Assembly: GCA_964617665.1 (NCBI GenBank)
Contig: CAZUAH010000001.1
Location: 48,767 to 112,766 of the forward strand
Direction: 5' to 3'
DNA length: 64,000 nucleotides
Origin: JADHUC01 sp964617665
GTDB lineage: Bacteria > Planctomycetota > Planctomycetia > Pirellulales > Pirellulaceae
Below are positions 46,201 to 51,942 of this stretch, one piece after another; position 1 is the first letter of the stretch; each line of letters starts with the position of its first letter. The position numbers and the translations under genes were made by a program. Under the pieces are notes generated by a model that was not told where the DNA came from, searched no databases, and saw nothing but the letters and a program-made list of their open reading frames with translations.

Positions 46201-48338
46201 ACGACATATTGGCCATCGGCGCTGGTGGAGAAGCTGCTGCCCACATTGCCACCGGCTACCAGCGATCCATTGATCTTCACCGCCGTTCCCCCACGAATCG
46301 GCATGGCAAACAATTCGCTCACGCCATTCTGGAGACGCACAAAGACAACCTGATTGTTGGCGCTTACCGAGAAGTTTTGGACATAACCGTCGCTGAGCTT
46401 GACGACAGGAGATGCCGCTGTAGCACCAGTGATCGGTACGCTGAACATCTCACCGTTTGTGCTTGCCACTATCGAGGTGTCGCTGACCGTGTAGACAACG
46501 TGTTTGCTATCGCCGCTGATCACAAATCCGTATACGTCGCCGTTGAGAATCCGAAGTGCTCCATTGATTCTTACGGAGGTCCCGCCTGTGATGGGAATGC
46601 TGTAGAGTTCAAGGACATCGTTCGCATTCTGGTCAGCTCGATAGACGACACGTTGACCATCGGGGCTAATAGCGAATGCGTCCACCTTCATGCCAGCCTG
46701 ACTCAGCTTCACCGGCACGCCGCCAGTTAACGGGACGCTGTACAGTTCCTCGATGTTGTCGACATCCTGGTCGGCCAAGTACACAGCTCGCCGATTGTCC
46801 GGACTGATGGTAAATCTCTGGTAGTCCACGTCCCCGTTGGCGACAAGCGGCCCATTAAGCTTCGTGAGTGCGCCACCGCCCTGGCCGGCCTGGATCTTGA
46901 CGGTCGGAGAACCCGATTGGACATCGATCGCGGCGGAACTGCCAAAGTCCACGTCGCCTTCCGCCTCAATTGTCACGGGGCCACCGCCGGTGAGAATCGA
47001 TCCGTCAACCTGAATCAGCCCGGTCGAATTGACCACGACGCCCGCACCGGCAGTCGTCAGGTCCTTGACCGCAACCGTCGCTCCGTCCAATTGAATGGGA
47101 CCATTGGCGCCGGCAGGCGAGGTATCGATCCTACCGGAAACATCAATATATTCAGCGCTGGCGGTCACGCTGTCTCGAACACTGATATTGCCGCTCACAT
47201 TGATGGTGTCGACGCCGCCTTTCTTGAAGTCGTCCTGACCGTCTTCGCCGTTCAGGATTAGCTTGACGGGGAACGACGAAGCCGGTTGATTCACATTGAT
47301 CGTATCGTCGCCGAGCCCCGCGTTGATCGTCAGCTTTTTGGCCGTGCCGTGAGTGAACTTCATGAACGGGCCGAACGACGAGCGTATGCTCGTGAAGCCG
47401 CCTCCAGCATCTTCCATCGTCAGCGTCTCACTAAGCGGTGTCCCGTTGACAATGAAATCGCTCATATTGACGAAGGTGACACCGCCTAAGTTGAACCCAA
47501 TGCCCGACAGGGTAATCGTTGGATTGATCGAAAGGCTGGCCGTGCCGTCGGCATGGATGTCGATCTCGGCCGCATTCACGAGGTCAGTGCCCTGAACGAT
47601 CAGGTTGTCGACACCGTCCCCACCATCGATATTGAAATCTTGAACGAAACTGCTGCCGGAGAAATCGAACGTGAAGGTGTCGTCCGCGCCGCCGCCGTCG
47701 ATATTGAAGATGCTGCCGTCCGGTGCGTTGTAAACGTACCTGAGTGAATCACTGGTGATCGTGAGTTCTTGATCGCCGGTCGCATTCAGTCCGATTTCGT
47801 TGGCTGCATCGCCTAACGTCAACGTCACTTCCCCGCCCAGTGCCGCCGCATCGCCTACCAACGCTGTCTGCTCGATATGATCGAAACTGACCGGAGCATT
47901 CGTGCCATCGATCAAGCTGCCCTCGTCGTTCTCTGGACCGGGATTGTGCTCGACGCTTGCCGAGCTGGAAACCATGACAATCTTGTCGAAATCCGTCGCC
48001 TCCGGCGGCACGCCGATCGGATCGCCACCGTCGATGTGGATCGGGATAGCGCCCGGAGTGACGTTGAACGTGTCGGCGCCCTCGTGCCCCGACACGCCCA
48101 AGGCATTGATGCCCGTGAAGTTGACCGTAAGAAGCGAGCCAATGGTTGCCGAAGAATCGGTTGCCGTAATCGTCTCGCCGGCGGTTGTACCATCGACGCG
48201 GAGGCGGCCGTCGGTGTCGAGCGACCAACTTGTGAAACCGCCTGCGACGATGGTCAGATCCTCGATCGTGGCGTATTCGATTGTCTTGCCGTTCGCTAAC
48301 GCGCCGGTCAACGTACGGGTCGAGGCGTTCAGGGCCAT
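31260..48338 (-). CDS. Giant surface protein, main part (continues the gene starting at 50779)
   Basis: 5692 residues as one open frame from the ATG at 48338. That ATG is almost certainly internal: joined to the fragment 48404-50779 by one extra base, the protein would have about 6506 residues. In order: repeats with calcium-binding-like GGDGxD motifs, a TolB-like propeller (about 45540-46890), a very long beta-helical repeat zone (41340-45500) with recurring strands such as GGSVTTNGAITLGDRL, an autotransporter-type segment (AYVGNTTVNSGQLHVNG, near 41200-41290), PPC-like domains (39190-39580 and 33950-34330), Calx-beta-like repeats (37440-38060), two anchor-type domains (36830-37190, 32530-32880; PHWYEFRYDGTTGAEF), a seven-repeat propeller, DUF11 and a dockerin. 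Likely a secreted or cell-surface adhesion/structural protein. Confidence 0.88.
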   Translation of the reverse strand: MALNASTRTLTGALANGKTIEYATIEDLTIVAGGFTSWSLDTDGRLRVDGTTAGETITATDSSATIGSLLTVNFTGINALGVSGHEGADTFNVTPGAIPIHIDGGDPIGVPPEATDFDKIVMVSSSASVEHNPGPENDEGSLIDGTNAPVSFDHIEQTALVGDAAALGGEVTLTLGDAANEIGLNATGDQELTITSDSLRYVYNAPDGSIFNIDGGGADDTFTFDFSGSSFVQDFNIDGGDGVDNLIVQGTDLVNAAEIDIHADGTASLSINPTITLSGIGFNLGGVTFVNMSDFIVNGTPLSETLTMEDAGGGFTSIRSSFGPFMKFTHGTAKKLTINAGLGDDTINVNQPASSFPVKLILNGEDGQDDFKKGGVDTINVSGNISVRDSVTASAEYIDVSGRIDTSPAGANGPIQLDGATVAVKDLTTAGAGVVVNSTGLIQVDGSILTGGGPVTIEAEGDVDFGSSAAIDVQSGSPTVKIQAGQGGGALTKLNGPLVANGDVDYQRFTISPDNRRAVYLADQDVDNIEELYSVPLTGGVPVKLSQAGMKVDAFAISPDGQRVVYRADQNANDVLELYSIPITGGTSVRINGALRILNGDVYGFVISGDSKHVVYTVSDTSIVASTNGEMFSVPITGATAASPVVKLSDGYVQNFSVSANNQVVFVRLQNGVSELFAMPIRGGTAVKINGSLVAGGNVGSSFSTSADGQYVVYTADQDADEVVELYRVPIGGGSVVKLNGVLTANGDVDWSWLWSEPTIDSDSKYVVYEADQDTDGVNELYSVPISGGSTTKISGTLVTGGNVQAHEISPDSKQVVYLADEDINGTRELYTVPITGGTPTRINVTLFYVAPWPPNYAISPDSRQVVYVANQDTKSILELYSVPITGGSSAKVSDPHIVAGGAVLGFSVSTDNQRVVYVADQETVDLNELYATVLPGEITMADGSVVNARGGTVDMDAGRDIALSDVRATGTVNVNSTAGGIVDNTTTESFNIVAASAELQASNGIGNDDDLNTIVSRLAFHNSDSGDVNIRNTDGLTIGTVDGLTSSTNGNGSVSVVASSPVVFAHHVSATNISANATGNASVSTDDITVNGGVTVAATSNLNLLAGDDIEVGVNATVTANQLTLASGQDTDSAGSMTLFGDVVGTGGSSQIVLDAREQATQPSGKITGDQLHLLGRSFQLNSVQNDVDGISGSVDGQIQYRDADDLSISNSLSTTNDDITLTTGGLLTIAGTVNVGTATLTVNSTGGAMQNSGDDITAHSVLLSGTGNFTLTSSANYTNTLAGSVSGGSLSWTDEDDLTIGLVAGTAGVTAASGVAIVAPEIRLGAKIQTDGGNVTLNGVTSSGADGKIIVATTHAVIDTDQNNGTAGSVELINAVVSADGKGRALTIDTTTTAAAGNVNLPSFAASSGFSLNELNVNAAGGTADGQIDFDGGVALASNGSSDLASLVISGDVRLDTDTVLSTSDSSTSAGSMNLGGANFSAIGTGIDLTLDARATGLFGAAGNGGNIDLGSFSVRAGQNEVNGLSIWTTPSGLTSLVGTTTINHNIAVDGDLTIAGTVELPQTTTTLSTSSSVGSAGDIDLRNTVIKTFLLATSNFNLNAAHAGGLASNNHGGDVLLGSTAGLNDVTIDVTSNGNGGRGGSVIAGGSLQMNKLHVTGSAGDATTSSTVTFQGAVTVGAGGLTIDPPDEVLLKGNVTSSGPVSIEANDTIRLEANIRTDGGDVLLNGDVILANKLTIETETDNSGNAGEVRFQGGQVYADSLSRDLTLDTRAPGIGGDVTLLSPLTGGPTANTVNGTVPLNDLVIDATGGTDGIIKLGEDIQLTNNGPSSASTLRIAGEVRLSDHVTLNLSDANASGGSIDLTGATLSSDGATTYNLTLDTHHFGAQANANGGAVQLGEFVDPISLDPVGQLTIDATTNSSAGGVGGSVTTNGAITLGDRLKLSASPGSTSTPSSVKFDHDIIVQGPGGVLVDPPDVVSLEQGNSILSAGPVVLQANQQIDINGLINAAFMAAKAQHVSLTAPTIELSNDITTDGGPVIVNGPLVIADNNVRIETEVGDNDTAGDVIFQNGGLSAKTAGLDLTIDASPLQPGNKNPNPNLSGGNVRLEQVAELPGGRFLKSLTVDANGTVGTAIDGVIQALGSIRVDGHGTGAASLTLRGDVLIDSSVEWVTRGDSDSTSGVNDSGGLIDLSDARVFANGKDKDLVLDSRFVGQAAGKSGGDIQLGEFVAPAHWDSVRDVTVRSINDTIHTGTDGTITVIGDVRLDRNLKLVGPATLETATIDVGGKQSYESPVNLAQPVLIIANELLLKSTLDLATHAASVNVGMIGEAQDEIRGTGDLSVTGAGTLILSASNAYVGNTTVNSGQLHVNGSIAAGGAVIVNGGSLGGTGTVHSPVTMNATGGSVSPGTSPGTLTVDESVTFDPAGKFAVELDGAGDQMKTTGQNRVVRLGDAQGNDTSLDISFAAMPQPGTTFTLIDNVDPSSAVQGVFKNAPNNIVAVGTFRGQIDYAGGDGNDVVLEVLARIPVTTVGLVGSTLNLGGGSTPSATGGSTVTLAMNSDTGALMLSDENSFFNVGNLAGSTGDMTGTATIPIAGIEQLVIQGRAVVDDTLTLDVTGGFIGVPILYNGGAAGFDSLEIVGTPTTSVETTTYRPGPNNDDGRVEYRGADDSLLMQIDFTGLEPVIDTTPSTTLVIAGTPGVNAINLSQSRPGFGLATVDTFESLEFANKTDVTINAGAGRDAIGISTFSAGFSGVLTVNGGEPAEGDTLIVSGTTGDDALTYQPSATASDTGTITLGSRTLEFSAIEDLSVNSLRGDDSLTAKAALGTQADSDSWRIANPAGGLLFAYADTQQLGATLRAYVGGSVVGTDSGDGPGASPALAGLPVSVGITDLDLEQTAPAVLVQQYDLLGTIVDASKSSGETANNDSPLSASPIASSAEYVLGNFSAASDVDVFSFTATGDRVSVIVDNDPERDSRLTHSRVELLDFDPVTETVTVLASNDNAGDANAVGKVSVVSGRTYYVRLSKAGEGTPPDPNAAYRFAVVQTDSNRAVVEAQLLNTISQPLGPPPMMGRGSLLPPADDVVTIDPVGNDRLQFNQSTPLTLVGIENVTIDAGGGGDRVVVNASQDRDFVLIDSTSVTVNGQKIGLLNDRALDVNLRDGDDLVNISSLAGKEITVGGGNPGSSDTLDLTSSSDRVDLDLSGSIVDDEALAAVSFVGIEHVSVDAKQLSVTSANQAPGNEVVYTHVSGSPSRGAIHQTGDNVVYDVAFQQLTIQDTGRFANSVLRVQGTAHDNRILVRPGLDDTGLAFEPNALTFAIDELAARDTLKAVRFAAYTVESGFGNDSIVVEYAHGIPAPIAVDGGDPVGIPLPGVPHDTLTVVGGGQFYPGPRQAPTPAVYFDEGSFSAPGKPSISYDHIEELTQSGLFDINPARETSEAGVTDGVVLSAVLPLRADVTVPVSSSDVSEGTVSVNSVVLTPSNPTATVTVTGVDDNLLDGDVFYTVDLGPTSSTDPSYNAAAPLSPVIVNRDDEIESLIVTPTSGLETTESGGTATFTVALAVPIGDPSTSAWVRVTSSDLTEGTVSPSYFEFTSATGPNPQTVTVTGVADGWSDGDQQYSVRLIGGGTGLLSSWQPGLLNTPVSRVIHVTNRDVPQPDDDTDGVSNATEDAGPNDGDGNRNGTPDSQEANVVSLPKFRADGFVTLASSGNTTLQNVQSVAIPSSEDAPEGILFPIGFFEYQVGLPNPGEATTVTIYMPTDAGPVTRYYMYGPEPQDPTTAQDETQPHWYEFRYDGTTGAEFKDDNRDGVADRVLLHFVDGLRGDSDLAANGVIVDPGAPGVPETSTGEVGQNDFRISFFTQTGLAPRTFDPDITYNPKRDEYFVVYHSYRIGHGTGSDMEVFGQRIDARTGALIGSRIQITDRGNGSDSRQAGFASVTYNAANDEYYVVFMANHANSVPGWDLPESEVHGQRIRAADGALIGSETRLSDMGPDGNTGFDARIPHVAYSATSNVYFVVWHGDDTTNDEYEVFGQFVDAATGVEIAGDQRVSFMGLDGDAAFDGRGARVAWNAKEDQFLVVWAGSDNTGSLTASMEQVYGRAVDASQRSFLGGQFMISDPGAGINPRANKSISPNVAYNPNDNQFLVVWFGHDNVGNTQIDAQRLDGATYAQVGANDFRVTDVNGHISLWPPYLPGIVYDPNNHEYLVVWDASDVQTNSSVVLDEYEIYGQRIDAVSGADVGANDFRISDMNSERVTGEFAASSCVAYAHRSGEYLVVWSGVEEPFRHPRDHEVYGQRLRFQDRFRFHYAAADGNDDLTLKLDETQTFLQLVDTASGNVLRSQTLASLTEVLIEGGGGNDKLRVDIRTNALGLTPVLTVQGGITFDGGSGFDEVFILGDASDMTAFYHAGLHEGAGRVVHLADRAQQIDVENLERINDQAPGKLYVNGTPDANQIDVAGIIQIDNFPSYIISRKSTVVVDGGAGDDVTEVSSRNPAVTGTLKITDSDPVSADTLLVSGTTDPDTFQYASDPTERTSGTFRSGPLTIAFAGMSNIIVDGLTGDDALTATDNAGTSVRHYQTAAPGTAGAKVYAAAFSTESTSGTDTTLNAFRSDGTTPIGTHGDDDSGPLNAAVLAGLPVPEGDTVVLFQVGSGDGEPVSSFMLVGVFGPGDFEAETEPNDTTGDVIAVNINQGYRVTGQVAAGLGNIDLVAVNINQGYSLAAVVNNNDPTGNGELTQTQLRILGSDGETVVATGGNQPAAAANAVATGPLAAGTYYVELTNGSLNGEGDYELVIFAVDDAQAQQADPSNSALNPTPLAPGEHGTGAIDKLGRNDEVELTPHGNNEARLRFNDSTPLELLSLENVTIDPQGGVDTLDIFGTPNSDIAALDGSTVTVNNQVFSHANTEIFGLFGQSGDDLVAVQSALAGAVTFDGGDGTDQLGFAAHGGSAVQVALPGSISDGRSIETIAVEGFVIVGMSENVTLAGTPTPTATVGVTPTATNRVHIVAGQFSYDVLTTGDVTIDGTAPSTGSQLPLARLDVRGSALADTVTVSDTEVNIGGGLKPIKLNAVPSVRVFGDEGLDTFELSPSGNTRFSIDGGAPSGVGDELTVRAFNSIVHPGPETDEGAVEAPGMQIVSFDRVEKVTTAPVVSVQGGTLAQAKSDPNPPSSNVPSGIAFPLGFFEFTVQVPNPGDAAVVTVQVPSGVTIPMALASYYKYGREPNYQTPHWYHFLYDGTTGAEFKDDDNDGKADRILLHFVDGMRGDSDNISAQITDPGGPVIPDLPDPGGTADLVITNIDAPDPVASDGNVTYTLTVTNNGPDPASGVTLVDSLPASASFVSSQADGACSYDDGTHVVTCQLGDLGVEADATVTIVVQAAQLGRMTNSASGTAAQSDPNPANNLATASTLVLPEVALSEGESSVFRDGDDVVVRRATGEEVLRVGVADSLGVILHGTDTANQVDIASLGTGRIVVDQLNDEDGVTLAAGGRFVRGEFIDGVFYNIVDLNGTEVLLTGPHPWQNPANPLDVNGDGDGTPLDILAMIGGLNRGEGGPLPTSPTPGAAPTDSHVDVNGDDVFSALDVLMGIGFLSRQSAGGGEGEANRRILADPSDVPFIPSSQEQLPAGNDSAQTDSVAETAMSPAWSRDAFFTAIEERDSRVVADHHVQAYEEPNRAEDLTIMAIDDILDDLLLRP
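31560..31790 (-). other. C-terminal dockerin-like domain of the giant protein
   Basis: Two calcium-loop repeats of dockerin type I: NPLDVNGDGDGTPLDILAMI and SHVDVNGDDVFSALDVLMGI. Both show the Asp-x-Asn-x-Asp loop followed by a Leu-rich helix. In planctomycetes such modules are common at the ends of giant surface proteins that also have LEPR-XLL motifs. It could tether the protein to a cohesin-bearing partner. About 80 residues of disordered tail follow. Confidence 0.75.
32100..32480 (-). other. DUF11-type domain of the giant protein
   Basis: The segment DLVITNIDAPDPVASDGNVT, then YTLTVTNNGPDPASGV and LVDSLPASASFVSS, then NPANNLATAST is the classic pattern of the DUF11 beta-sandwich repeat, frequent in bacterial surface proteins and used as a spacer or stalk module. 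Confidence 0.75.
35430..36760 (-). other. Seven-repeat segment of the giant protein, predicted beta-propeller
   Basis: Seven copies of a roughly 60-residue unit with the pattern VAYNPxxDEYLVVWxG followed by EVYGQRIDAxTG and NDFRISDMG. The first strands read ITYNPKRDEYFVVY, VTYNAANDEYYVVF, VAYSATSNVYFVVW, VAWNAKEDQFLVVW, VAYNPNDNQFLVVW, IVYDPNNHEYLVVW and VAYAHRSGEYLVVW. Seven equal units fit one closed seven-bladed propeller. Confidence 0.7.
45540..46890 (-). other. Nine-repeat TolB-like propeller segment of the giant protein
   Basis: Nine units of about 50 residues with the pattern ISPDxxxVVYxADQDxxxxxELYSVPITGG, as in the TolB/DPP-type propellers. Units differ in conservation; the fourth is shortest. 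Eight or nine blades would be possible. It interrupts an otherwise beta-helical protein. Confidence 0.72.
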
Positions 48339-48403
48339 TGTAGCCTCGCTGCCGTTGACGATCAGCCTGTCGCCGCCGTCGGTCGGGTCGCCGCCGTTGA
48401 CGG

Positions 48404-50779
48404 TCAGCTTGCCGGTGAAGCCGTCGATGTCGTTGGCGATGTGGATTTGATCCGAGCCCCCCCGGCATTGATCGTGACGTCCGTCTTGTTGGCAAACTCG
48501 ATGGATTCGAAGTTGTCGATTTGGATCTGGCCGCTGGCGGCGCCGACGACGAGGGTACCACCGCTGTTCGGGCCAACGTTGACATTGATGGCGTTTGCGG
48601 CGGCGGTGGCCTCGACCGTCAGCGGCCCTGGGACCAAGTCGATGACGGGTTCCAGACCGGTGAAGATGATCTTCTGCGTGTCGGCTCCCGCTGTGTGATC
48701 GACCGAGCCGGATGAAGGATCGGGGCCAACGCGAAAAAACGAGTCGATGGAGACAGTGCCGGTCACTTTCATCAAGTCGTCACCAGCTCCACCGTCGTAT
48801 TGAATGCCGCCCCCCACGTCGATCAGACCGTTGGCTTCGTCGACGGTCAGGTTGTCGTTTCCGTCCAGCGTGTTGATGACCACGTTGGACGTATTAGCCT
48901 TGACTGCGGATGCCACGACTGTGCTGCTATCGGCGTTGACGATCTCGATCGTGTCGCCGACTACATTCAGCCGCAAGATCAGGCTGTCAGCAGCGTCGGT
49001 TCCAGCGTAGACCATGGGGTTTGTAGCGCCACCACCTCCACCGCCTCCAGCATCAGTAACGGTAAAGACGGCGGAGAACTCCGAGCTGTTTCCATTGCCA
49101 TCGGTCGCCGTCGCGACAATCACGTCGGCGACGCTCAGCCCCAGCCCGGTGACGTCGAGCGTGACACCCGTCTTGGTGCTTTGTGCATCGGCGGCCGCGT
49201 AGGTGTCGCTGCCGAGCAGCGTCTTGCCTTCGCCGCTTGCCGCCGTGTCGACTTCGAAGAACTGTACCGTAATGTCGTAATTCGTCGTACCGGGTGCAGT
49301 GTCTGCTGTATCGACGAGATAATCGACGACCAAATCGTTGCCGGTCAGTACGGCACTGCTGATAACGGGGAAGTTCTGAGTCAGGTTTGGACCTCCGTCG
49401 CCGTCTCCCGCGTCGTTGGGTGTTTGCCCACCGTTTTGGTCGATGTCAATGCCGATACCGGCGTTTTGGAAGAACGAGTTCGACAAAATGCTGTTGCCAA
49501 CGCCGGCTTGATCACTCAGCACTAAGCCGGGACTGCTGCCAACGCCCGTGCCGTTGAAGGCGATCGTGTTGCCATTGACAGATGTGTTGTTGACGCCGAC
49601 ATCGAGGAAGATTCCACTGTCGGCGTTTCCAATATTGCCTGCGCCGTCCTTGTCGGTGCCGATGAGATTACCTTGAATCGTGGCGCTGGGCGTATTATTT
49701 TGGAAGAGGCCGACATGATCGTTGCCGGAGATGACATTCCCTTCGGTACCACTTGTTCCACCGATCTGGGTCGTTGCTGCATCAGCGATCGAGATGCCGT
49801 GTTGTGCGTTACCCAGGTCTGTGGCACCGGTGACATTGGTTCCAATGTAGTTGCCCTTGACCACGTTTCCAGCCGCGCTCGCGCCACCGATCTCTATCCC
49901 ATGGAAGTCGTTCCCCGAAATGACATTGCGAGCCCCCGCTATCGAGCCCCCAATGACGTTATTGGACCCATCAAGGACCGCAACGCCGGTCATTGTATTT
50001 CCAAGGTCGATGGTTCCGGCCTTGTCCGTTCCAATTAGATTGCCGAGAACGTGATTGATGTCTGAGTTCAGTCCGGAAATATCGACTCCGAAGGCGTTGC
50101 TCGAAATCAGGTTACCCAGCCCGGCACTGGATCCGATGATGTTATTGTCACCGTCAACAAAGATACCTGCCGCATTGTTGCCTGCTGGCGAGGCGCCGTC
50201 GGCGCTGGTGCCGATGAAATTGCCTTCGACCGTGTTCCCGTCCGAAACCAGTTCGATACCAACGCCATCGAAACGCTGGATGACGAGCCCTCGTACGGTG
50301 CTGCCGCCACCGGTGATCCGCAGGCCCGGTACGAAATTGCCCGCTGAGTTCCCATCCAGCACGACCGTCAACACCGCGTTGAAGCCTTGGCTAGGTCCGT
50401 TAGTGTTCTCGGACGCGCCGCTCGGCGCGCCGGCGTATCCGTCGATGACAACGGCTTCAGTGATCTGAGGAAGGGCTGAGCTTGGCGAGATTGTCCCGCC
50501 GAGACCGAACTCAATCCGATCGGCTCCACCCGAATTCGCGCTGGCGTTGGCTTGTTCGATCGCGGCACGCAGCGTGCAGTATCCTGCTCCATCGTCACAG
50601 GCGGGGTCGCCCGTATCGTTGTCTGAAGTGTCGAGAAGACTGTCGACGGCGTACGTCGTGAGCAGGTTGCGGGCTTCCAGGTTTTCGACCAACAGCCGCC
50701 GCCTCGCACGGCGATCCCACTTCCGTCGTCTTCGATGCCAAGGCGTGTAGCGAGCGGTTTCCTTTCGTCGGGTCATCAC
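48404..50779 (-). CDS. Giant surface protein, N-terminal part (frameshifted from the main part)
   Basis: 791 residues to a stop created by a frameshift. The N-terminus is basic (RRKETARYTPWHRRRRKW) followed by LVENLEARNLLT, the planctomycete LEPR-XLL-type motif thought to mark exported giant proteins. A CSLREA-like motif (YCTLRAAIEQANA) follows, then a right-handed parallel beta-helix of many short units (about 49430-50360; GNLIGTDKAGTIDLGN, GNYIGTNVTGATDLGN). A Gly linker leads into repeats also found in the main part (FANKTDVTINAG). In this frame the last 18 residues are out of register. The other frame reads on as SDQIHIANDIDGFTGKLTVN into the main part without a stop. Confidence 0.87.
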   Translation of the reverse strand: MMTRRKETARYTPWHRRRRKWDRRARRRLLVENLEARNLLTTYAVDSLLDTSDNDTGDPACDDGAGYCTLRAAIEQANASANSGGADRIEFGLGGTISPSSALPQITEAVVIDGYAGAPSGASENTNGPSQGFNAVLTVVLDGNSAGNFVPGLRITGGGSTVRGLVIQRFDGVGIELVSDGNTVEGNFIGTSADGASPAGNNAAGIFVDGDNNIIGSSAGLGNLISSNAFGVDISGLNSDINHVLGNLIGTDKAGTIDLGNTMTGVAVLDGSNNVIGGSIAGARNVISGNDFHGIEIGGASAAGNVVKGNYIGTNVTGATDLGNAQHGISIADAATTQIGGTSGTEGNVISGNDHVGLFQNNTPSATIQGNLIGTDKDGAGNIGNADSGIFLDVGVNNTSVNGNTIAFNGTGVGSSPGLVLSDQAGVGNSILSNSFFQNAGIGIDIDQNGGQTPNDAGDGDGGPNLTQNFPVISSAVLTGNDLVVDYLVDTADTAPGTTNYDITVQFFEVDTAASGEGKTLLGSDTYAAADAQSTKTGVTLDVTGLGLSVADVIVATATDGNGNSSEFSAVFTVTDAGGGGGGGATNPMVYAGTDAADSLILRLNVVGDTIEIVNADSSTVVASAVKANTSNVVINTLDGNDNLTVDEANGLIDVGGGIQYDGGAGDDLMKVTGTVSIDSFFRVGPDPSSGSVDHTAGADTQKIIFTGLEPVIDLVPGPLTVEATAAANAINVNVGPNSGGTLVVGAASGQIQIDNFESIEFANKTDVTINAGGARIKSTSPTTSTASPAS
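48457..48463. other. Frameshift site: C7 tract (G7 on the coding strand)
   Basis: On the coding strand the seven-G run sits in the codons for NAGG. With eight G the frame continues without interruption from the N-terminal part into the 5692-residue part and restores the family repeat NAGGGSDQI. A one-base loss in the tract or a read error therefore explains the split. Confidence 0.8.
49430..50360 (-). other. Parallel beta-helix segment of the giant protein
   Basis: Successive short units with NxIGG, GNVISGND and GIxI patterns (for example NNVIGGSIAGARNVISGND) are typical PbH1/NosD-type turns. The segment directly follows the CSLREA-like motif, a pairing seen in many bacterial surface proteins. 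Confidence 0.75.
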
Positions 50780-51260
50780 TTACCCCCCCTGTCTGCCGTG
50801 AGCACAGCGACCATGTTTTGAACTGGATGACGGAACGGATCCGGAATGAAAAGCATTGGCTTACCATTTACGTTGGGCAACGAGCGTACTGTGCCTGGGA
50901 CTTGGTACTGCAATCGCCATAGAAATTCGGACCGGAAAACCTTGAAAAACGCACCGTCAGCGCGTTGTTTTCTCATTACGATCGATCGTCGCGAGTTAGT
51001 TTTTTGTCATGCCGGCCTGAAGGCTGATGTCCGGAAGCCGCGCAGAGCGGCCGGGTCCAGCCCCTCACCCAAGCCCAAGGTGGCTGAGCACAAAGCTACC
51101 CGAAGGTCCACAATGCAAATCCCGGATTACTTCAAGGTCAAGAAAACGTCAACGATTTTGCTGACAGAACCTCTGAATGGGAGCAGATTGCGGGCCATTT
51201 CTTCCCTTCAGTCCGAATTCGGCGCGTTGATGCAGTAAGATGGATAGGGAGGTTTGCCGC
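50780..51260. other. Divergent intergenic region
   Basis: About 480 bases between the giant surface gene (minus) and a sigma factor gene (plus); both promoters must lie here. A small open frame at 51114-51238 has no ribosome site. No operator or riboswitch was recognised. Confidence 0.45.
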
Positions 51261-51881
51261 ATGGGTGGGAAGAAGGATAGAGCGGGTGCGCCGATGCCGT
51301 TTGGCGGCACGGACCGTGACCAACTCACGGAATTGCTGGCGCGGAGCCGCGACCGTCTGCGGCGTATGGTCCGACTGCGCATGGACCGGCGGCTGCACGG
51401 GCGAATCGATGCGTCGGACGTGATCCAGGAAGCCTATGTCGAGGCCTCGGTGAGATTTGCCGAGTATCAGGAGGCCCCGGATGTCCCGCCCTTTGTATGG
51501 CTGAGGTTTTTGACCGGGCAGAAGCTGGTTCAGCTGCATAGACGCCATCTGGGAGCACAGTCGCGAGATGCCGGCCGAGAAGTATCGCTCTATCGCGGTG
51601 CCATGCCGGAGGCGACGTCGATGGCGCTGGCTGCACAATTGATTGGAAAACTCACTTCCCCGACGCAGGCCGTCGCCCGGGCGGAGCTGAAGATGCGAGT
51701 CCAGGATGCGCTGAACGAGATGGATGAACTCGACCGTGAAGTGCTGGCCCTGCGGCACTTTGAACAGTTGACGAATGCCGAGACAGCCCAGGTGTTGGGC
51801 ATCAAGACCGAAGCCTCCTACAAGCGATATGTGCGTGCCTTGAAGCGATTGAAAGGCACTCTTGGCAACGCACTGGAGTAG
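51261..51881 (+). CDS. ECF-like sigma factor, kinase-associated
   Basis: 206 residues from the ATG at 51261 (MGGKKDRAGAPM), chosen because GGGAGG lies just upstream; an ATG at 51240 is the alternative. Region 2: RRMVRLRMDRRLHGRIDASD, VIQEAYVEASVRFAEY, FVWLRFLTGQKLVQLHRRHL. Region 4: LDREVLALRHFEQLTNAETA and VLGIKTEASYKRYVRALKRL. This planctomycete group has a long basic region 2 start and usually precedes a kinase-WD40 gene, as here (62 bases downstream). Confidence 0.88.
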   Translation: MGGKKDRAGAPMPFGGTDRDQLTELLARSRDRLRRMVRLRMDRRLHGRIDASDVIQEAYVEASVRFAEYQEAPDVPPFVWLRFLTGQKLVQLHRRHLGAQSRDAGREVSLYRGAMPEATSMALAAQLIGKLTSPTQAVARAELKMRVQDALNEMDELDREVLALRHFEQLTNAETAQVLGIKTEASYKRYVRALKRLKGTLGNALE

Positions 51882-51942
51882 TCACTGGTCAATTGTCCTT
51901 AGTCATTTGTCGCTTCCCCGTGGCAATGCCAGAAAACCTACA

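Noticed and set aside
51114..51238. 41-codon open frame before the sigma factor gene
   Set aside because: No ribosome site and no similarity; probably chance.
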